From: Candidatus Syntrophocurvum alkaliphilum
GTDB taxonomy: Bacteria; Bacillota; Syntrophomonadia; Syntrophomonadales; Syntrophomonadaceae
Length of the DNA stretch: 64,000 nt
Direction: 5' to 3'
NCBI RefSeq assembly: GCF_009734445.1
Contig: NZ_CP046457.1
Coordinates: forward strand, 248,001 to 312,000
Positions 8,859 through 16,739 of this stretch are shown in pieces. Below the pieces are notes generated by a model that was not told the origin of the DNA, did no database searches, and saw only the letters and a list, made by a program, of their open reading frames with translations. The translations under genes and the position numbers were made by a program. Positions within the stretch are counted from its first letter, which is position 1. Every line of letters begins with the position of its first letter.

Positions 8859-9473
8859 ATGTTGCTTAAGAAGTTGAAATTATTTGTATTTCCACTTGTT
8901 TTTATTTTTTTAACAACAATAATATTTTTTGATAATATTCATTTATTGAGCAAAAAAAATGACTCTATTATTAATACCTATATCCAAGGGGCTAAAGAAG
9001 GTAATTATGGTTATGGAAATCCTACTAATGCTAATAATAATATAAATTTCGAAAAACTTATTCTAGGTGACATTTTATTAGGTGGTTGGGAAAATTGTGC
9101 TTATGGTAGATTTTCTCATGCTGGCTTATATATTGGTAATAATATGGTTTTAGAAAGCTATATTGATTATGGTGTAACCCTAAATCCTGTACAACATTAT
9201 ACAAACTATCCTGAGATAGCAATTTTACGTGTTAATGCAGATAAAAAAGTAAGGCAAAACGCAGTTGACTATGCATTGAAGAAAGAGAATAGAATGTTTT
9301 TCCCTTTATCATTTAAAAACTCACAGCGGTATTTTAATTGTACTCATATAATATGGTTAGCCTATAATAAACAAGGTGTAAATCTTGATGAAAATAATGA
9401 TATTTTAGTTGCGCCAGATGACTATTACTATAGCACCCTAACAAAAGTATTAGAAGATAAGGGGCAATTATGA
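8859..9473 (+). CDS. YiiX-like permuted papain-fold cysteine hydrolase
   Basis: A 204-residue protein with an N-terminal hydrophobic anchor (residues 8-24), so it acts outside the membrane. The catalytic domain has the circularly permuted NlpC/P60 (YiiX/YebB) order: 'GDILLGG' at 70-76, His87 in 'FSHAGLYIG', and Cys161 in 'YFNCTHIIWLAY'. Such enzymes cut or transfer peptide or acyl groups in lipids or the cell wall; the substrate of this one is unknown. AAAGGAG precedes the ATG. It is translationally coupled (ATGA overlap) to the next membrane protein. Confidence 0.75.
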   Translation: MLLKKLKLFVFPLVFIFLTTIIFFDNIHLLSKKNDSIINTYIQGAKEGNYGYGNPTNANNNINFEKLILGDILLGGWENCAYGRFSHAGLYIGNNMVLESYIDYGVTLNPVQHYTNYPEIAILRVNADKKVRQNAVDYALKKENRMFFPLSFKNSQRYFNCTHIIWLAYNKQGVNLDENNDILVAPDDYYYSTLTKVLEDKGQL

Positions 9474-9892
9474 TGGGCATAACCATTTTAAGGTTGTTTT
9501 TTATACACCTAGGAGCTTTTTTGGCAATTATAGCTGCAACATATTTTTCAATAATTGATATTATCTTATCTTTTCTTTTTGTTTTTTTTATTTGGCATGA
9601 GGCTAAACTTGCCAAAAAACGATTAAAAGGATTTAGGTCTTTAATTGCAGTTACTATTTGGCAAATGCCAGGCTTGATAATGTCATTGCTGATTATAACG
9701 AATTTAACTGATTTATTTGGGTTTGGTGAATTTATTATTTTTTTATTGCAATTTTGGCATATGCCAATATTACCACTTTTATCAATATTGCCTGCTGTAG
9801 CTATTTTTGATAAACCCTTATATTACTATGGTATGCTAGGTTCATCATTATTTATAATTGGAGTATTTATAATAGGTTTAATGAAGAAATGA
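9470..9892 (+). CDS. Polytopic membrane protein, unknown
   Basis: A 140-residue, very hydrophobic protein with four likely membrane helices (about 5-25, 28-45, 60-80 and 115-137) and a basic cytoplasmic loop ('AKLAKKRLKGFR'). I do not recognise the family. Its ATG overlaps the stop of the YiiX-like hydrolase gene by four bases (a second ATG follows at 9473), implying coupled translation and a possible shared job at the membrane. Confidence 0.65.
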   Translation: MMGITILRLFFIHLGAFLAIIAATYFSIIDIILSFLFVFFIWHEAKLAKKRLKGFRSLIAVTIWQMPGLIMSLLIITNLTDLFGFGEFIIFLLQFWHMPILPLLSILPAVAIFDKPLYYYGMLGSSLFIIGVFIIGLMKK

Positions 9893-9903
9893 CCTGTAAA
9901 ATA

Positions 9904-10042
9904 CCCGTTGATCGGTTTTATTGCACCGAAAACTGGATCGCCCAGCAACGATGAAATGAAAACTAACCAACGGGCTATAGTAAAGCCGGAATGAGTTTAT
10001 ATATTAGTATAGCTAAAAAAAATAAACTAGTATGTCCGGCTT
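9904..10042 (+). ncRNA. Candidate structured RNA of unknown class
   Basis: The gap after the membrane-protein gene (9893-10230) holds paired segments. An outer stem CCCGTTG (9904-9910) with CAACGGG (9968-9974) encloses two small hairpins (9913-9928, CGGT/ACCG; 9933-9945, CTGG/CCAG), giving a three-way junction. A second long hairpin pairs AAGCCGGA (9983-9990) with TCCGGCTT (10035-10042) around an inner AGTTTAT/ATAAACT stem. I cannot match it to a known riboswitch or ribozyme. The sequence is less AT-rich than its surroundings. It could also be a decayed mobile element. Confidence 0.35.
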
Positions 10043-10230
10043 CTAATTCTATTTTCTCCAGGTAAAATGGTTTTATTCAGTAAATCTATATAAAACATGA
10101 CCTTTTAAATAGTGAATAATGTTACAATGAAAACATCAAAAAAATTTAGGAGGGGAATTTTTGCAATATAACTATAGCTTAACGCAACAAACAAAAAGTT
10201 GTTAGGAAAAATATTAACATTACAACATTT

Positions 10231-10457
10231 GGTTTCACTGCGAAAAGTTAAACTTAGGCTATGGAATCGGCTGAGCAAACATGTTTATCACGCCGCTCAT
10301 CGGTCTTTATCTTCATTTTTGCTTAGCACTTATTATCTAAAGTAAAATTTATTTATACTTAGCTGTGATCTATGCACCACGCCTTGCTATTCGGGGACTT
10401 AGATAAACATGTTTGCTCAGCCTTAAGTTTGTTGTAGTTGCTTTTTGCAGCAGAATC
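10231..10457 (-). mobile_element. MITE-like element A, copy 2 (full length)
   Basis: About 227 bp in inverse orientation to copy 1, with ends GGTTTCACTGCGAAAAG and CTTTTTGCAGCAGAATC. It is flanked by the 7-bp direct repeat AACATTT at 10224-10230 and 10458-10464. It is nearly identical to copy 3 on the other side of the HAD gene. Confidence 0.85.
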
Positions 10458-10497
10458 AACATTTTTAATAATAGATAATATAAACGGAGGTTTAATA

Positions 10498-10971
10498 ATG
10501 ATACATATATCAATTCCAGGAAGGGAAAAAAACATAGAAATTAAAAATCTTCTTTTAGACTTAAATGGAACTTTAACTACTAATGGAGTACTGATTGAAG
10601 GGGTTAAAGAGCGTATAGATATACTAAAAGATAAGCTGAAAATTTTTTTATTAACCGCAGATACTTTTGGGGTAGGTAAAGATATTGCAGCAGAGCTTGG
10701 AATAGAGCTTATTGCTGTTAGTGGTGATAATGGAAGCAATGATAAATTAGATTTTCTAAATACATTAAATAGGGAACATACTGGTGCTATAGGGAATGGC
10801 TATAACGATGAATTAATGTTAGGTAATGCAGCAATTTCAGTTGCTGTTATAGGAAATGAAGGTTGTTCTTTTAGAGCTTTAAACAATGCTGATATTATAG
10901 TTCATAATATTAACGATGGTTTGGATTTATTCGTTTATCCATTAAGGATAGTAGCTACTTTAAGAGGGTAA
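10498..10971 (+). CDS. Soluble HAD-fold P-type-ATPase-like protein
   Basis: A 157-residue cytoplasmic HAD-superfamily protein. Motif I is 'DLNGTLTTNG' with nucleophile Asp21, motif II 'LTADT' (Thr/Ser position) and motif IV 'GNGYNDELML'. The position two residues after the nucleophile is Asn rather than the Asp that is the general acid in most HAD phosphatases, so it resembles the phosphorylation domain of P-type ATPases more than a normal phosphatase. Start at ATG 10498 has ACGGAGG upstream; a longer frame would run into the adjacent MITE. Both flanks are near-identical MITE-like repeats in the same orientation. Substrate unknown. Confidence 0.75.
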   Translation: MIHISIPGREKNIEIKNLLLDLNGTLTTNGVLIEGVKERIDILKDKLKIFLLTADTFGVGKDIAAELGIELIAVSGDNGSNDKLDFLNTLNREHTGAIGNGYNDELMLGNAAISVAVIGNEGCSFRALNNADIIVHNINDGLDLFVYPLRIVATLRG

Positions 10972-10989
10972 TAATTATAATAAACCTTT

Positions 10990-11215
10990 GGTTTCACTGC
11001 GAAAAGTTAAACTTAGGCTATGGAATCAGCTGAGCAAACATGTTTATCACGCCGCTCATCGGTCTTTATCTTCATTTTTGCTTAGCACTTATTATCTAAA
11101 GTAAAATTTATTTATACTTAGCCGTGATCTATGCACCACGCCTTGCTATTCGGGACTTAGATAAACATGTTTGCTCAGCCTTAAGTTCTTTGTAGTTGCT
11201 TTTTGCAGCAGAATC
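10990..11215 (-). mobile_element. MITE-like element A, copy 3 (full length)
   Basis: About 226 bp, same orientation as copy 2 and almost the same sequence. It is flanked by the 6-bp direct repeat ACCTTT at 10984-10989 and 11216-11221. The different duplications show that copies 2 and 3 inserted independently. Confidence 0.85.
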
Positions 11216-11231
11216 ACCTTTTAATATTAGC

Positions 11232-12497
11232 TTAAACATCATTTAATTCAATAACATTGGCATCAATTAGTAAATTTTCAAATTCATTAACTAAGAAGCT
11301 GTCTAGTTTACCTTGAGCAGCTTCTTTTTTTAGTATATCCATAGCTTGTTTAACTGTTAATGCCTTTCGGTAGGCACGATCTGTTGTTAATGCATCAAAA
11401 ATATCTACAATTGTTATAATACGGGTTTCAAAAGAAATCTGATCAGCTTTTAATCCATCAGGATATCCGCTTCCGTCTAATTTTTCATGATGGCTCCTAA
11501 TGATTTTAGCAGTACTTTCTAATGCTTTTAATGGCCGACATATTTGTTCTCCCCAGATGGGATGCATTCTTACTTCATCTAATTCTTCTTCATCTAAATG
11601 TCCACACTTATTTAAGGTATTGGTGTTGATAGAAATTTTACCTATATCATGGATTAACCCTGCTATTCTGAGTGTTTCAATTTGCGAAGTACTTAAACCC
11701 ACTCGTTCACCTAAAAACATTGCAAATTGACTTACCCTTTCCACATGTCCTTCAGTATATTTATCTTTAGCATCTAGTGTTCTAGCAAGTGATATAATTA
11801 CATCTTCCATGTTTTCTGATTCAGCATAAGAAATTTCTTGAGCTTGCAAATTATTTTTATACATATCAATTGTTTTTATATAATCAACCTCAATTGTATA
11901 GTAGCCTAGAACTAAGAGGCCAAGTAATACAAACCATATAGTGAAATTAGTTGACTCTGGATGAAAAATAGTTGTTAATATATCGGTTCCTAATATTATT
12001 ATTGTAATTATACTAATAAGTATTTGTAACAATTTTGTTGATGTATTCGTTGTTAGATAACTGCTTTTAAAAATAATATAGAAGATAAAAAGAACTAAAG
12101 TAAGCAAGCAAAGTATGATACCTGCTTTAACAGCTAAAGAGTTTTGGTGCATTACTAAGGCGGCTAATGGAATCAAGGTGATAAGTCCAAGTAAAAGTAA
12201 ATAAATATTTTTGTTATATTTTATTAAATTATTGATGCAATACATACCTAAAATAAAAACTGCGCCTATGAGAACATAATCGAAAAATGGACTAAATACT
12301 TCAACTGGGTAATAAAGTTTAGAAAATGCCCACAAACCTATCAGAATAAAAAAAGGCAATAAATAACCATACATTTTATTGTTTCTAGTAATTATATTAT
12401 TTGTAAGTAGTCTTATAACTAGCAAAGAAGCTAGAATTATACAAAATGTTAAAATAAAAAGATATATTACATCACTCAAATTCTGAGTAAATAACAT
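11232..12497 (-). CDS. Membrane-bound HD-GYP phosphodiesterase-type protein
   Basis: About 421 residues. The N-terminal 215 residues form a block of seven or eight membrane helices; residues about 230-405 are an HD-GYP domain with 'HDIGK', 'HHEKLDGSGYPDG' and 'VDIFDALTTDRAYR'. HD-GYP proteins hydrolyse cyclic dinucleotides, chiefly c-di-GMP, at the inner face of the membrane. All metal ligands of the HD signature and the GYP triad look intact, so activity is expected. I set the start at ATG 12497 (GAGG nine bases upstream); ATG 12512 is in frame but lacks a site. No GGDEF gene is nearby. Confidence 0.88.
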   Translation of the reverse strand: MLFTQNLSDVIYLFILTFCIILASLLVIRLLTNNIITRNNKMYGYLLPFFILIGLWAFSKLYYPVEVFSPFFDYVLIGAVFILGMYCINNLIKYNKNIYLLLLGLITLIPLAALVMHQNSLAVKAGIILCLLTLVLFIFYIIFKSSYLTTNTSTKLLQILISIITIIILGTDILTTIFHPESTNFTIWFVLLGLLVLGYYTIEVDYIKTIDMYKNNLQAQEISYAESENMEDVIISLARTLDAKDKYTEGHVERVSQFAMFLGERVGLSTSQIETLRIAGLIHDIGKISINTNTLNKCGHLDEEELDEVRMHPIWGEQICRPLKALESTAKIIRSHHEKLDGSGYPDGLKADQISFETRIITIVDIFDALTTDRAYRKALTVKQAMDILKKEAAQGKLDSFLVNEFENLLIDANVIELNDV

Positions 12498-12535
12498 TTC
12501 ATAAAACCTCATTAATTATTACATATTTAATTATT

Positions 12536-12601
12536 GATTCCACTGCAAAAAGCTAAACTCAGCCTTAAGCGTGTTTGTAGTTACTTTTTTGCAGCAGAAT
12601 T
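12536..12601 (-). repeat. MITE-like element A, internally deleted copy 4
   Basis: A 66-bp derivative that keeps both ends (GATTCCACTGCAAAAAG and CTTTTTTGCAGCAGAATT) but has lost the middle. It is still flanked by the 7-bp direct repeat AATTATT at 12529-12535 and 12602-12608. Confidence 0.75.
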
Positions 12602-12703
12602 AATTATTTCTTTAGAATATCAAAAAAAAATTTATAATTCTATAAAAGTTGCCAAAAAAAGATAATGCAATCCGTGATATAGAAATTAAGGATTATATTT
12701 CAT

Positions 12704-12720
12704 AAATGTAGTATACATTT
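12704..12720. promoter_or_regulatory. Palindrome upstream of the hdr/flx operon
   Basis: AAATGTA-N3-TACATTT, a perfect 7-bp dyad about 250 bases before hdrC. A candidate promoter lies between it and the gene: TTTACA at about 12770 and TATTAT/TATAAT at about 12787-12795. The arrangement fits a repressor or activator site, but no regulator can be named. Confidence 0.35.
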
Positions 12721-12910
12721 ATTTTAATAATATCTAATATAGTATGACTATTTACAAATTTTTTACACAGATATGATGAACATTGTATTATAATAGAGTA
12801 CTAAGCACAGTATATGTTCCATCAAACATGTAGTGACATACTATGTTATTATGTTGCAATTTTCGCTATAGTCTCTTATTATTTTAACGTAAAGTAAGTT
12901 TTTTATCTGT

Positions 12911-12933
12911 GCTAGCCATGAGATAATTGGCTA
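12911..12933 (+). promoter_or_regulatory. Small hairpin in the hdr leader
   Basis: TAGCCA pairs with TGGCTA around a 9-base loop, about 35 bases before the hdrC start. There is no T-run, so it is not a terminator; it may affect leader folding or stability. Confidence 0.3.
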
Positions 12934-12967
12934 AAAACAGTTTGGGCGAGGAAAGGAGTGGAGTACG

Positions 12968-13537
12968 GTGGGAAACGCCATTAACTTAACTACAGCAAAT
13001 AAAGAAGAAAAATTGTTACTAGCAAAGGTGGAAAAGGAGTCAGGAACCAATATAAAACTTTGCTATCAATGTGGTAAATGTTCAGCTGGATGTCCCGCAG
13101 GGTTCGCTATGGACTATACCCCTAGACAAGTTATTAGGCTACTACAACTGGATTTATTTGACGAAGCTTTAAAAGCAGAGAGCATATGGATATGTGCTAC
13201 ATGTGAAACTTGTACTGCTCGTTGTCCAAGAGGAGTAGATGTTGCGTCTTTAATGGATGCTTTAAGAAGAGAAGCTTTAAGTCAAGGTATAGTAACCGAT
13301 AAAAAGGTTGCAGTTTTTAATAAGTCATTCCTAAATACAGTCAAACAATATGGCAGAGTTCACGAGGGTGAATTACTGTTAAGATATAATACCTTTACTG
13401 GTCAGTTTTTCAAGGATGCTGAACTTGGGTTACCCATGATGACAAGAGGAAAAGTACATTTACTTCCGAGTATGATTAAGGGTAAAAAAGAAGTTAAGAA
13501 GATATTTAGCAGAATTGAAGAACTAGGAGGTGAATAA
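12968..13537 (+). CDS. hdrC: Heterodisulfide reductase subunit C
   Basis: A 189-residue iron-sulfur protein that passes electrons from HdrA to HdrB. Two complete [4Fe-4S] motifs are present: Cys32/35/38/42 ('CYQCGKCSAGCP') and Cys76/79/82/86 ('CATCETCTARCP'). Length is typical of HdrC. It starts at GTG with AAAGGAG upstream, and is the first gene of hdrC-hdrB-hdrA-flxD-flxC-flxB-flxA; the next start lies inside its final codons. Leader 12602-12967 carries the promoter region. The family is well known; in bacteria with flx genes the complex is thought to couple NADH oxidation to ferredoxin and disulfide reduction. Confidence 0.93.
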   Translation: MGNAINLTTANKEEKLLLAKVEKESGTNIKLCYQCGKCSAGCPAGFAMDYTPRQVIRLLQLDLFDEALKAESIWICATCETCTARCPRGVDVASLMDALRREALSQGIVTDKKVAVFNKSFLNTVKQYGRVHEGELLLRYNTFTGQFFKDAELGLPMMTRGKVHLLPSMIKGKKEVKKIFSRIEELGGE

Positions 13538-13538
13538 T

Positions 13539-14720
13539 TTGAAGTTTGCATACTATCCAGGATGTTCACTTGGCAGCAGTGCTATAGAATATCATTTATC
13601 AACTAAAAAAGCTGCCGAATTTTTAGAAATTGAATTAATAGAGCTTGAGGATTGGAACTGTTGTGGTGCAACTTCAGCTCATAATACAAATAAACTATTA
13701 TCTCTGGCGTTGCCTGCTAGAAATCTAGCTATTGCAGAAGATACAGGTTTAGATGTATTAGCACCATGTGCTGCTTGCTATAACCGCTTTAGAGCTACTG
13801 AGCATTCTGTTCGTGAAGATGCTGAAAACAAAGAAAAAGTACAAAAAGCAATAGATATGGAATACAGTGCGAGTAATGAAACAGTATCAGTATTAGAGTT
13901 GTTTGCTCAAAAAGCAGGTGTAGATGCGATTAAGCAAAAAGTTAAGAAACCTTTAAATGGTTTAAAAGCAGTTGCTTATTATGGATGTCTTTTAGTTAGA
14001 CCAGTAAGTCATACTGGTTTTGATGATCCTGAAGATCCACAAACACTGGATGAAATTATTAAAGCCCTTGGGGCTACATCTATAGATTGGTCTCATAAAA
14101 CTGAATGTTGTAGTGCAGCTTTGGCCACATCTAGGCCTGATGTAGCAGCTCCTATGATGTATGACATTTTAAGAGCCGCAAAAGAGGCAGAAGCTGATTG
14201 TATAGTAACAGTATGTCCTCTTTGTGTGATGAATTTAGACATGAGACAAAAATCAATTAAAAACAAGTATAAACTTGATTATGATATACCTGTTTACTAT
14301 ATAACTGAGTTAATGGCCGTTGCGTTTGGTGCAACACCTCAGGAGATAAAAACTGATAAACACTTTGTAGAAGCAGTTAAACTTCTAGAAAGATTACCTT
14401 TAGAAGATAATTCTGATATGGGTGATAACAACACTGATAATAAAAAAACTAAACAAGAAGCAGCAGCTTCTAAGGATGAAGATCCTGAAGCTTTACAAAA
14501 GAAAATAAATGCTTTTAAAAAAGGGTTTGAAAAGAATCCAGAAAAAATGAGTGCAAGGTTAATTGATGATGAAGAACGGGCTAAAATACTTGCTGAAGTA
14601 GTAACTGGTGATGAGAAAAAGGTTACTAAACTAGCTGAATTTATGGCAAGTGATAATGAGAAAGCGAAAAAAGCCGCAGAGGCTTATGTTACTGGGGAAA
14701 TAAAAAAACGAAATAAGTAA
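13539..14720 (+). CDS. hdrB: Heterodisulfide reductase subunit B with C-terminal extension
   Basis: A 393-residue protein, start set at TTG 13539 (AGGAGG eight bases upstream; gives the usual HdrB beginning 'MKFAYYPGCS'). Both CCG cysteine sets that hold the two noncubane [4Fe-4S] clusters are complete: Cys9, Cys41-Cys42, Cys77, Cys80 and Cys150, Cys190-Cys191, Cys226, Cys229. These clusters split the disulfide in characterised HdrB. From about residue 290 there is an extra 100-residue charged, Lys/Glu/Ala-rich tail not found in the usual ~290-residue protein. It overlaps the hdrC region and sits 33 bases before hdrA. Confidence 0.93.
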   Translation: MKFAYYPGCSLGSSAIEYHLSTKKAAEFLEIELIELEDWNCCGATSAHNTNKLLSLALPARNLAIAEDTGLDVLAPCAACYNRFRATEHSVREDAENKEKVQKAIDMEYSASNETVSVLELFAQKAGVDAIKQKVKKPLNGLKAVAYYGCLLVRPVSHTGFDDPEDPQTLDEIIKALGATSIDWSHKTECCSAALATSRPDVAAPMMYDILRAAKEAEADCIVTVCPLCVMNLDMRQKSIKNKYKLDYDIPVYYITELMAVAFGATPQEIKTDKHFVEAVKLLERLPLEDNSDMGDNNTDNKKTKQEAAASKDEDPEALQKKINAFKKGFEKNPEKMSARLIDDEERAKILAEVVTGDEKKVTKLAEFMASDNEKAKKAAEAYVTGEIKKRNK

Positions 14721-14753
14721 TGCGAAACACTTGTTCGGAGGAGGGAGACGGAG

Positions 14754-16739
14754 ATGAAGAAACGAGTAGGCGTATTTGTTTGTGATTGTGGAACTAATAT
14801 CGCCTCAACAGTTAATACAGAGCAGGTAGCTGAATTAACCAAAAAGATGCCTGGGGTTGTATACTCTACTGTTTATAAATATATGTGCTCAGATCCAGGG
14901 CAGGATCTAATAAAGAAAGCCATTCAAGAACAGAATTTAGAACAGGTGGTAGTTGCTTCTTGTTCACCTCGTATGCATGGGGATACATTCCGCAAAGCAA
15001 CAAAAGCAGGTGGGATTAACCCATATTTATTTGAGATGGCAAATATTAGAGAACAGGACTCTTGGGTACATTCCGATGTAGAACAAGCAACCAAAAAAGC
15101 AATTGACTTAGTTAAAATGAGCGTAAGTAAAGTTGTACGTAATAAGCCTTTAGAAGTATCAACTGTACCGGTGACAAAAAAGGCTTTAGTTGTTGGTGGA
15201 GGCATTGCCGGTATGCAAGCGGCTCTAGATATTGCTGAGACCGGAAATAAAGTAATTCTGGTAGAAAAAAATGCAAGCATAGGCGGCAAGATGACTCAAA
15301 TAGATAAGACCTTTCCAACTATGGATTGCTCTGCTTGAATAAGCACTCCCAAGATGGTTGCTGTGGCACAGCATCCTAACATTGAACTGATGACTTATTC
15401 AGAAGTAACCAAGGTTGATGGTTATATAGGAAACTTTACCGCTACCATTAAGAAAAAAGCTAAGTATGTAGATTGGGATAAATGCAATGGTTGTGGTGAT
15501 TGTGAAGAAAAATGTCCATCTAAAAAGGTGGCAGATCCATTTGAAATGAACTTAGGCAAAACAACTGCTATTCGTAAGATGTTTCCTCAAGCCGTACCTG
15601 GAAAGCCTTTAATAGAGGCTGAACACTGTACAAAACTTACAAAAGGCAAGTGCGGAGTTTGTGAAAAGATTTGTCAAGCCGAAGCAATTCGTTTTGAGGA
15701 TAAAGATGAATTTATAACTGAACAAATCGGGGCTATTGTAATGGCTACTGGTTTTGAACAATTTAAATGGGAAGAAACCTATGGTGAATATGGATATGGA
15801 AAATATCCAGATGTAATAACAAGTTTACATTTTGAAAGGCTAGTTAGTTCAGGTGGACCAACTGGAGGTAAGATTCAGAGACCATCTGATGGCAAGGTGC
15901 CTGAAAGTGTAGCATTTATTAAATGTGTAGGCTCTAGAGATGACCTAAAAGGAAAAAGCTATTGTTCACGTGCTTGCTGTATGTATACTGCAAAACATGC
16001 ATCTCAAGTTAAGGAAAAACTACCTGATAGCGATGCCTTAGTTTTCTATATGGATGTTAGAACAGCAGGTAAGAGCTATGAAGAGTTTTACCAACGTTCT
16101 CTTGATGCAGGAGCTAAATATATTCGTGGTAGAGTAAGTAAGATTTACAAGCGTGGAGATAAATTAGTTCTTAAATCTGAAGATAGTTTAATCGGAAAGC
16201 CAATTGAAGCAGAAGTTGATATGGTGGTTTTAGCTGCTGGCATGATACCAGCCGAAGGTGCTAATGAAACAGCTAAGATTATTGGGTTTGGAACAGACAA
16301 GGATGGATTCTTCCAAGAAGCACATCCTAAGCTTCAACCAGTAGAAACATTTACTGCAGGAGTATATTTGGCCGGAGCATGTCAAGGTCCTAAAGATATA
16401 CCTGATTCTGTAGCGCAAGCAAGTGCTGCGGCAGTTAAAGTTGCTGGTATGTTCTCTAAAGATGAACTAGCTACTGAACCAATGATATCAGAAGTTGATG
16501 TCTGGAAATGTTCAGGTTGTGAATTATGTGTTCCTATTTGCCCATATAAGGCTATTAGTATAAAAGAATTTGAAGATAGAGGCCATCATGGTCGATTTAC
16601 TAGAAAAGTGGCTGAGGTAAATCCAAGCCTTTGCCAAGGTTGTGGGGCGTGTCTACCTGCATGTCGTACTATGGCACTAACACTAAAAGGCTTTACCGAC
16701 GACCAATTAGTATCGGAGGTGGATGCACTGTGTCTGTAG
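14754..16739 (+). CDS. hdrA: Heterodisulfide reductase subunit A, selenoprotein
   Basis: A 661-residue flavoprotein if the in-frame TGA at 15336-15338 is read as selenocysteine (residue 195). HdrA carries the bifurcating FAD. Seen: N-terminal HdrA domain ('[12 protein letters not shown]'), FAD loop 'VGGGIAGM' at 147-154, then 'TMDCSA-U-ISTPKM', where the family normally has Cys ('DCAACILTPKM'). Ferredoxin-type sites follow at Cys244/247/250/254, Cys292/300/303/307, Cys586/589/592/596 and Cys627/630/633/637. The frame is open on both sides of the TGA and full family length is recovered. A hairpin follows the TGA (15356-15376). The start has GGAGGGAGACGG upstream. Without readthrough the product would stop at 194 residues. 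Confidence 0.92.
15336..15338 (+). other. In-frame UGA, predicted selenocysteine 195 of HdrA
   Basis: TGA replaces the conserved Cys codon of the 'DCxxC' motif of HdrA. The codon sits in an otherwise intact frame, and homologous sequence continues immediately after it. Confidence 0.9.
15356..15376 (+). promoter_or_regulatory. Bacterial SECIS-like hairpin in hdrA
   Basis: Seventeen bases after the UGA, GG-U-UGCUGU pairs with ACAGCA-U-CC around a GGC loop, with a U-U mismatch low in the stem. Position and small G-containing apical loop fit bacterial SECIS elements bound by SelB. Confidence 0.7.

Noticed and set aside
9904-9974. Hammerhead ribozyme (three-way junction)
   Set aside because: The CUGANGA and GAAA core sequences are not in the right places.
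10161-10205. 14-codon ORF with a strong AGGAGGGG site, start faintly like the sigma-54 N-terminus
   Set aside because: Too short to assign. It ends 25 bases before MITE copy 2 and could be a gene stump, but nothing recognisable continues in any frame.
15336-15338. HdrA split by a nonsense mutation (pseudogene)
   Set aside because: The frame is intact on both sides, the codon replaced is a conserved Cys, a hairpin follows, and the same pattern recurs in flxD of the same operon. One random TGA could be decay; two at Cys positions are not.
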